This document shows positions 58,379 through 64,000 of a stretch of DNA of 64,000 bases, piece by piece. A program made the translations under genes and the position numbers. The notes under the pieces were generated by a model. The model saw only the letters and a list, made by a program, of their open reading frames with translations. It was not told where the DNA came from and searched no databases. Position 1 is the first letter of the stretch. The number at the start of each line of letters is the position of its first letter. Source of the stretch: Phallus indusiatus (lineage: Eukaryota > Basidiomycota > Agaricomycetes > Phallales > Phallaceae); assembly GCA_027605045.1 (NCBI GenBank), contig JAQFWX010000015.1, forward strand, positions 356,455-420,454, read 5' to 3'.

Positions 58379-59128
58379 ATTGGAAAAAAATTCAGCACAT
58401 GTAAGTACTTTCAGAGTTTAAAAGACGGAGGAAAGACAGGATTTAGGGAATACAAAAAGGAGGAGGAGGGATGGCCCCTATACAACAAACAAACATGCAT
58501 TGAACACGCCCAAACCGCGTGTCACGCGTCACATGCTTACTCAAGAAACAAAGTCACACACCCACACACCCACACCCAAGAGTGCTTCGCTACTTCGAAG
58601 TTCGCAAGGCTCAGATCCGCTCCCAGACACAATTATAATTACCGTTCCTATTTGCGATCTCGCTTAGCGCGTTCAGGAGAACAATCTCTTGATGAGTAAT
58701 GCTGAAAATCCCCGGCTCTATTGAGACCCAACTAGTCGCCGTTTTTCGCTAATCGTGGTAACTGACGAGAAGAGGTTTTGCAATTAAAGACATTTTAAGG
58801 TGTCTTCTCGAGCCTTTTTAGGTTCTCCAAAGCATAAAAATACTACACGAAGGAATTTCGTACCTTATGAGAATTCCACGTTGGCCTCGCATGACCCCAC
58901 GCTGGTACCAGCGATGTGTTTAATTTACAGACAGCATCAAGACAGCATCATGATCCATATGGCATCCCGTTACGCCCTGCGTCATACTCGTAATCAGCAA
59001 TCAGAAGTTGTGCCTGTATAACTATCGCGTGCCGTAACTATGGGAATTCCTTATAATCGCTGGGGAAACGTCAAAGCGCGAACAAAAGTGGCATTTAAAG
59101 GATCAAGCCGTGCTCTGGGTGATATAGT
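58379..59128. other. Intergenic between divergent genes
   Basis: Promoter of the RING gene on the left and of the small secreted-protein gene on the right. Contains the repeat CACACACCCACACACCCACAC at about 58556-58576. No gene seen. Confidence 0.4.
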
Positions 59129-59571
59129 ATGACATGGGCGTGTATCAGCCTTTTCCTATCCCTATCAGTGGACTCTACGAAGGCAAAGGCTTTTGTCTGT
59201 ATGGGTGAGTTCATCTTTATCCCGTCGCTGTTCTTGGCTAGAGACTTACGTTCATGCCATCCTTTTAGACTCTACCCTCTACCCTAAAAACGTGCGCGAA
59301 AGTAGAGAAGAGAATCAAATATTGCATAGGACCCTGGTAGTTCATCACCGCTGGCTTGAGTTCCAAGCTGAGCAACCAACTGTGACCTTCCCAAATGAAC
59401 GAGGGACTAGTTTTAATGATCTAGTGCCAGTGATACGTGAGTGTTACACACCTTCTCCGCATTTTCTATGTAAAAGTGATGGCCACCTCCGCTTCGCTTA
59501 TTGAGTTTTTACCCCTTCCTATTTCACGCTTAGATAACGACTGTCTATTTTATAATAAACGCCCCTGCTGA
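59129..59571 (+). CDS. Small secreted protein (93 residues, three exons)
   Basis: I assembled this gene from splice signals. Exons 59129-59204, 59269-59436 and 59534-59571 have GTGAGT donors and TTTTAG/GCTTAG acceptors, introns of 64 and 97 bases, and phases that fit. The product opens with a signal peptide (MTWACISLFLSLSVDSTKA), continues with a charged middle (VRESREENQILHRTLVVHH) and ends NDCLFYNKRPC, with three Cys in the mature part. No family recognised. Small, secreted and species-specific proteins are typical of fungi, and some are effectors, but nothing here shows a role. The coherence of all three exons makes chance less likely. Confidence 0.5.
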
Positions 59572-60104
59572 CGACCCTGATTTGCCGTTTTTAGCTCTTT
59601 CTGCCTCGTTGCATCCTCGTTGCAAGCGAGTGGACGCTCTTTCACTTGGGATTGGTGGATTAGCCCGTGTATTTTTGTCAAAATGATTCCTTATTCGGCT
59701 CAGGGAATACAGCCCAGCCATGGCACTCACCCACGTTACGCTTGCACCCCAGTCTTTGCAAATCTACTCTTCTAGAACCCGGCGTAGCCTGTGCGTACGC
59801 CGTGGCCCCATGCCAATTCGTTCTCAAAAAAACAGCATTGCTCTCCCTCTCGTTCGCAGTCACATCAGTGTGGCACTTTGAAATAAGACATCTAACGCAA
59901 GTTCAATATATTAACCATGATCCATGGGAAACAACATGCACCACAGCCCAAAGGGCGCCATGTTCTTGGGTTCCAAGAAGGAAAAAGGAAAGAGAGGTCA
60001 CAGTAAGGGACTCGAACACCCTTTATAATTGCTCGTCTGCCGTCATCGCAATGGTCTTTTCTTCACCCGTGTTCCTCCTCCCCTCTAGGTCCTTATGAGG
60101 TAGC
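59572..60104. other. Intergenic upstream of the DUF6699 gene
   Basis: Likely promoter. A CTCCC/CTTTT pyrimidine-rich run precedes the start codon at 60105. Open frames here show no motif. Confidence 0.4.
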
Positions 60105-61705
60105 ATGAACAACGGCGGTCACCACTACCCCAACTCCCATCACCATCCTCAGAGTCAAAGCTTTCTCCGTCGTTGGCTTTCCCGTACGAACAAATACGGC
60201 AATGGCCATGAAGGTGACGTACCATACTCTGATGGGGAATCGGAGATATCGATTAGCTCTCCACCGCCCTTGACGGAGTCGTCCTCCACAACGGATTCGT
60301 CTTCCTTCCCTCCGCCCACGCCGGCGCCCGTCAGAAGAGCTGCTGTGTCCATATCGTCGTCGTTGAAGCCCATCAAACCCGTGCCCATCCATGCGGTTAT
60401 TCACCAACAGCACCAGCACCAACAGCATCCATTACACGAATCTTCACGACCTATTATTCATCAATCTCGGCCCAATCCTCTTAATCAAAATCGCTTAGTA
60501 GTACCCCCGCAGTCCTCTCATTCCCAATCGCAATCGCAATCGCAATCGACATCGCAATCTCAATCTACTATCAGTTTTCCCACGGCCCCCGACGTTCTGC
60601 CCGGTAATAACAATAATAACAACAATACCGATACCAATAACAACAACAAGAACAAAAACAAGAACAATAGTGGAGGTGGTACAACAAGCAATCACAACAA
60701 CCACAACAATAATGTCGCTTCCAAGTCCCACCCTAGACTTGATGTCGGGCATGTTCACAAGCCCGCCTCCTCTCTCCAGGTCAGCCGTGCACAGACTCAA
60801 ACCCCACGCTTAAAAGGCGTGCAGCCCGCCCGACTACCCAGTTCTCGCGTCAAAACACCTTGGACTCCGCCAAGTAGAACAATTATGTTACCCGCCGATG
60901 ATTTTGATGAAACGACTCCAGTGGCGAAAGCCCGTCATGTTATGTCTCGTAAGGATCTTTCTTCTATTCATTTTAAATTAATTAATGAAAACATATTTTT
61001 TCCTTTTCCCTTTCTTCCTTTCTTCAAATTGTTCCTTTTGTCTCATTCTTCCCAGTTCCTCCCAATTCTCAACGACCTACTTTTCCCCCTATCGCATTAC
61101 ACCCCTTAGTAGCCCACCATCCCACTCGCAGGACGATCATGTGGGATCTGGTCCTCCCCATCAACTACCTTCAAAAATACTCATCCCCAGTCGCCCCGTC
61201 CGTTGCCTCTCAGCTCCTTGTCAATCATCTCACTTCCAAACCTCTATACGGCTGCACCCGCCTCGCCGACGAAGAGTGGTCCGAGTACATTTCCCACCCA
61301 CCTCTCTCGCGCATCAGAATCATCACCGACCTCTGCAAATGGCCTGTTGAAGTGCGCGCTCAAAGTCCCCTGCCCAATGATCCCAAAGCGTTTCTCACCG
61401 TGAAAGAGGTGTTGTACGCAGTGCACGACATGACGCGTCAGATGGTTGCTGATTCCGAGTTTCATAACGCGCCGAGCCGGTTCAGAGAACAGCTTGTGAA
61501 GGCGAGAGAGCGTCGTCTCGCCGTGAGGAAGCCTATCGATATCACTCCAGTTGAGCAGAAAAAGGGAATGAGACGGGTGGATTATCTTCTTGATATGACT
61601 ATGTTTGCTGGATTCGAACGTAGAGATTCAGACGCGCAAGATGATCTTCGCAGGAACGATGGTTTTACAACTTTGGTTCTCAAACTCGATCCGCATTGGA
61701 GCTGA
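60105..61705 (+). CDS. DUF6699-containing protein with a low-complexity N-terminal half
   Basis: Two exons (60105-60948 and 61056-61705, donor GTAAGG, acceptor CCCAG) give a product of about 497 residues. The N-terminal half is disordered: His-rich start (MNNGGHHYPNSHHHPQ), a Gln/Ser run (SQSQSQSQSTSQSQS, about 60525-60570) and Asn/Lys runs (about 60607-60715). The C-terminal 200 residues form one domain that begins WDLVLPINYL, then IRIITDLCKWPVEV and FLTVKEVLYAVHDMTRQ, ending RNDGFTTLVLKLDPHWS. This pattern is the DUF6699 domain, widespread in agaricomycetes with unknown function. The spliced frame reads without stops from start to end, so the model is firm; the domain name is by memory of its consensus. 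Confidence 0.8.
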
Positions 61706-62444
61706 AAATCGTCACTTCCCTTTGTGCACATCTCTATCCCCGTTATTTTTTTTGGTTGAGTTTTTTAAACGTTATTTTATGTACGCATCATTGTTGTACA
61801 ACTCTCTTTTTTCCTCTGCTGTCGTTGTTTTCGCTTACCATCACCTCTTTTACTTCTCCCTCTTTTAAGCATTCCTTTTCTGCTCCCCCCCTCAGAACAT
61901 TCCCTTCCCCATTTCCTTCTTTTATGCACTACATTTAACATTCCCCGCTCTCACATCTCATTTCCCATTCATCCTATTATCATCCATAGTCTCGTCATTT
62001 CCACACTACTAAACTATCTCTATGCATACCGTTTTTTTTTTCTTATCATCTACACTACCGGCACCATGTCATGTGAAGAGCCCGCTTCCCCATTTTGTCG
62101 ATTACGTTACGTTACATGTCTACGATTCGGAGGAGCCCTACGGAGGAAGTCTAGAAAGAGAGTCACATGGACATACGGATATTGGACATTGGACATTTTG
62201 AGGCTCCATCTCTCTCGCGGTATAATCCAATTACATCTCGTCGCAATTCAAATATCAAATGCATAATAGTTTATGCGGCGGCAAAGGGTACAATGGCACA
62301 CACGGGTTTAACTTTGGTCTTATAGGTTTCTGTCTTCCATTTTCTATTTTCTTGGGTACCCTCTTCTCCCTGTCTTCTACTTCTTTACTTCTCTCGATGA
62401 ATTGCAATGAGAGTGTATTCGTGGTATATAATTTTCTGGTTTGG
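61706..62444. other. 3' flank of the DUF6699 gene
   Basis: Strongly pyrimidine-rich (C/T runs) after the stop codon, probably 3' untranslated region. A plus-strand frame at 62259-62645 looks accidental. Confidence 0.4.
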
Positions 62445-62614
62445 TTAGCTCCGAGCGTTGTGCGGCAGCTCCTTCCATATCGCGCGCACTCTTGCCCACA
62501 TTTCCTGCGGACTAAGAACGTCGTAGATGTTCATTTAGTATCTCTTATGGTCACAACTGACATGTATGAAGTGTCGTATACCGTTACATACCTGACAATC
62601 GAAACCCGAGCCAT
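62445..62614 (-). CDS. Tiny two-exon ORF (29 residues), unknown
   Basis: Exon 1 (62592-62614, ATGGCTCGGG...) has a GTATGT donor and exon 2 (62445-62511) a TTCTTAG acceptor; the 80-base intron is of normal size. Joined they read MARVSIV then SPQEMWARVRAIWKELPHNA, ending RS and a TAA. The composition (Trp, Arg, Glu) and GC-richer codons than the flanks look coding. An in-frame ATG 18 bases upstream gives a 35-residue alternative. More exons further right are possible. No family recognised. Confidence 0.35.
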
Positions 62615-64000
62615 ATTAACGCATATATACATGTATATCTATTAATATATAAATAAGGCTCGTGCGTAAAAAACGTGTCTAGTTGCGGCCGGTGCCGATA
62701 TCAAGGCAATAGTGCCTTTCTATATGTAGGGAGCTTCTGTAATTCAAACGAAGATATTGAATTGAGTCCGACCTGTTTAATTTTATAACTGTATTCAAAC
62801 CTTAAATTTTATTGATTCCGAATTTGTCTCAAGTCCACGAAGTGTTCCAATTGGACGCTTATATCGAGTAGTATATCTATTTCGTCCACAATTAAATTGT
62901 TTGTTACGTTAGTAGGTTATGAACTTCGATTGTTTGATAGATACTAATTGCAGTAACGAACAGGCGATAAGGTGTTAGTCAGTAGAGTGTCAGTGGACTT
63001 TCAATGAAGACGACAACGCCACATTGTCACACACAGACATGTCGTGCTTTCCATTCAAACTTTGCATAAGAAACACACCGCAGAATCTAGGAACAAATGC
63101 AACAAATAAACAAGCTTAATTACTTCTTTGCAAAGAAAGTGGAGAATTCGAAGCGGTTATGCGCTTGTGGTTGCCACTGATAATAAAGTGTTCCGAGTCT
63201 CCCTCCTTTTTGAAAATCCAGTGGCGGTGATATTTTAGTTCAGGCAGATTGACCGAAAAAATAGGTTTCAAAGCTTCAATGGATTTCCTCAAGATAGCTT
63301 CACGTATACGACAGGAATATTACCGGAAATCGCATATGCCTGTAGAATGGGTACGAACTTCATGCTGAGATTCATCTCATTTCTATAAAGGTCCGGTATT
63401 CAGTTCATTTCATATTGACCACTAAAATCACACACCCAATGTCGGGGAAGTGAAGAAGAGGAACGAAGCCTCTTCTTCCAAATATTGACTTTGCGGTGGA
63501 TAATATCGGAATGCATTCATATACTATGTGTCAACAGGAAGACATACCGAATGCGACGACGTTACGAGAGCCTGTCGCGTTGGGTGCGGAAATCATATCT
63601 TCTCATCTGACTTCCGGTTTCTTTTGGAGGAAGATTTATATAAACTCACACTTGACGGATGGCACTGGCAAGAGGAGTCTTATGGTAAAGGTAGCGACTG
63701 AATCTGTTTCTTGAAGATTGTACTTCGATCACTGGCTAATGATGGCAATTGAGGCCACATTAAAGAGTATTTAGAGTCGATAGACCCACTTGAATCTCCA
63801 TCCAATAATTAAGTTTTATGTAGTCATCCTTGGTTATTTCAGGATTGGTGATAGAAAGTCTAATTCAGCTCAGATAGGGACAATGTTAGCACCGTACTAT
63901 ATGCATAGAGTGGGATTCAAAACCAAGCAACCATTTTTGACCCGGAATCTGACCGATTTAGGAATTAACACCAACTTAATATTCGAGAGATTGATGTGAT
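62615..64000. other. Right end, with one open minus-strand fragment
   Basis: A minus-strand frame from about 63316 to a stop at 63116 reads EAILRKSIEALKPIFSVN and PELKYHRHWIFKKEGDSEH. It has no ATG and I could not find its 5' exons, but its composition looks protein-like. The rest of this stretch up to 64000 has open frames on the plus strand (63496, 63790) with no recognisable content. It may be a decayed gene. Confidence 0.3.

Noticed and set aside
60000..60040. Sequence GGGACTCGAACACCC, like the T arm of a minus-strand tRNA
   Set aside because: No A box, no acceptor stem and no anticodon arm can be folded around it.
1..64000. Secondary-metabolite cluster (P450, ABC pump, transporter together)
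   Set aside because: No core synthase (PKS, NRPS, terpene cyclase) is in the window, and housekeeping genes lie between these genes.
1..64000. CRISPR arrays, bacterial operons or phage-type systems
   Set aside because: No spaced repeats of the right kind, and the intron structure shows a fungal nuclear genome.

Overview
The window is a stretch of nuclear DNA from a filamentous basidiomycete, most likely an agaricomycete. The evidence is a high density of short GT-AG introns in almost every gene, eukaryotic cell-biology genes (a LIS1/PAC1 homologue, a G-protein alpha subunit, Golgi GDPase, RNR1), and families that are expanded in this group (DUF6533 membrane proteins, DUF6699, F-box, CYP, ABCC). 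It is moderately AT-rich and has no operons. The species cannot be named from the sequence alone.

Left part (1-20.6 kb): the last exon of a membrane protein at the left edge; Golgi guanosine diphosphatase (GDA1); a cytochrome P450; a small single-pass membrane protein; the ribonucleotide reductase large subunit (RNR1), whose 5' end is cut into very small exons and carries a cluster of ACGCGT boxes; a tandem pair of intron-containing tRNA-Phe genes; a divergent G-alpha subunit; a degraded reading frame; a TDT/SSU1-type transporter; and a frameshifted Ty3-type integrase fragment in a gene-poor stretch.

Middle (20.6-47.6 kb): a complete ABCC (MRP-type) transporter, an F-box protein, then the most striking structure of the window, six tandem same-strand copies of a DUF6533-type multipass membrane protein gene (29.5-47.6 kb), all with the same exon plan and clearly diverged sequences. 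Copies 2 and 3 sit in a larger duplicated block of about 2.9 kb that also carries a paired plus-strand ORF.

Right part (48.7-64 kb): PAC1/LIS1, a two-finger C2H2 protein, a long gene-poor stretch, a RING-H2 E3 ligase, a newly assembled three-exon gene for a small secreted protein, a DUF6699 protein with low-complexity N-terminal half, and a tiny spliced ORF.

The genes do not form one pathway. RNR1 (dNTP supply), PAC1 (nuclear migration through dynein), G-alpha (signalling), and RING and F-box proteins (ubiquitin system) are housekeeping or regulatory. The DUF6533 array, P450, ABCC pump, TDT transporter and secreted protein are accessory. Exon joins given here were made by hand from GT-AG sites, reading frame and family motifs; none was tested against transcripts.
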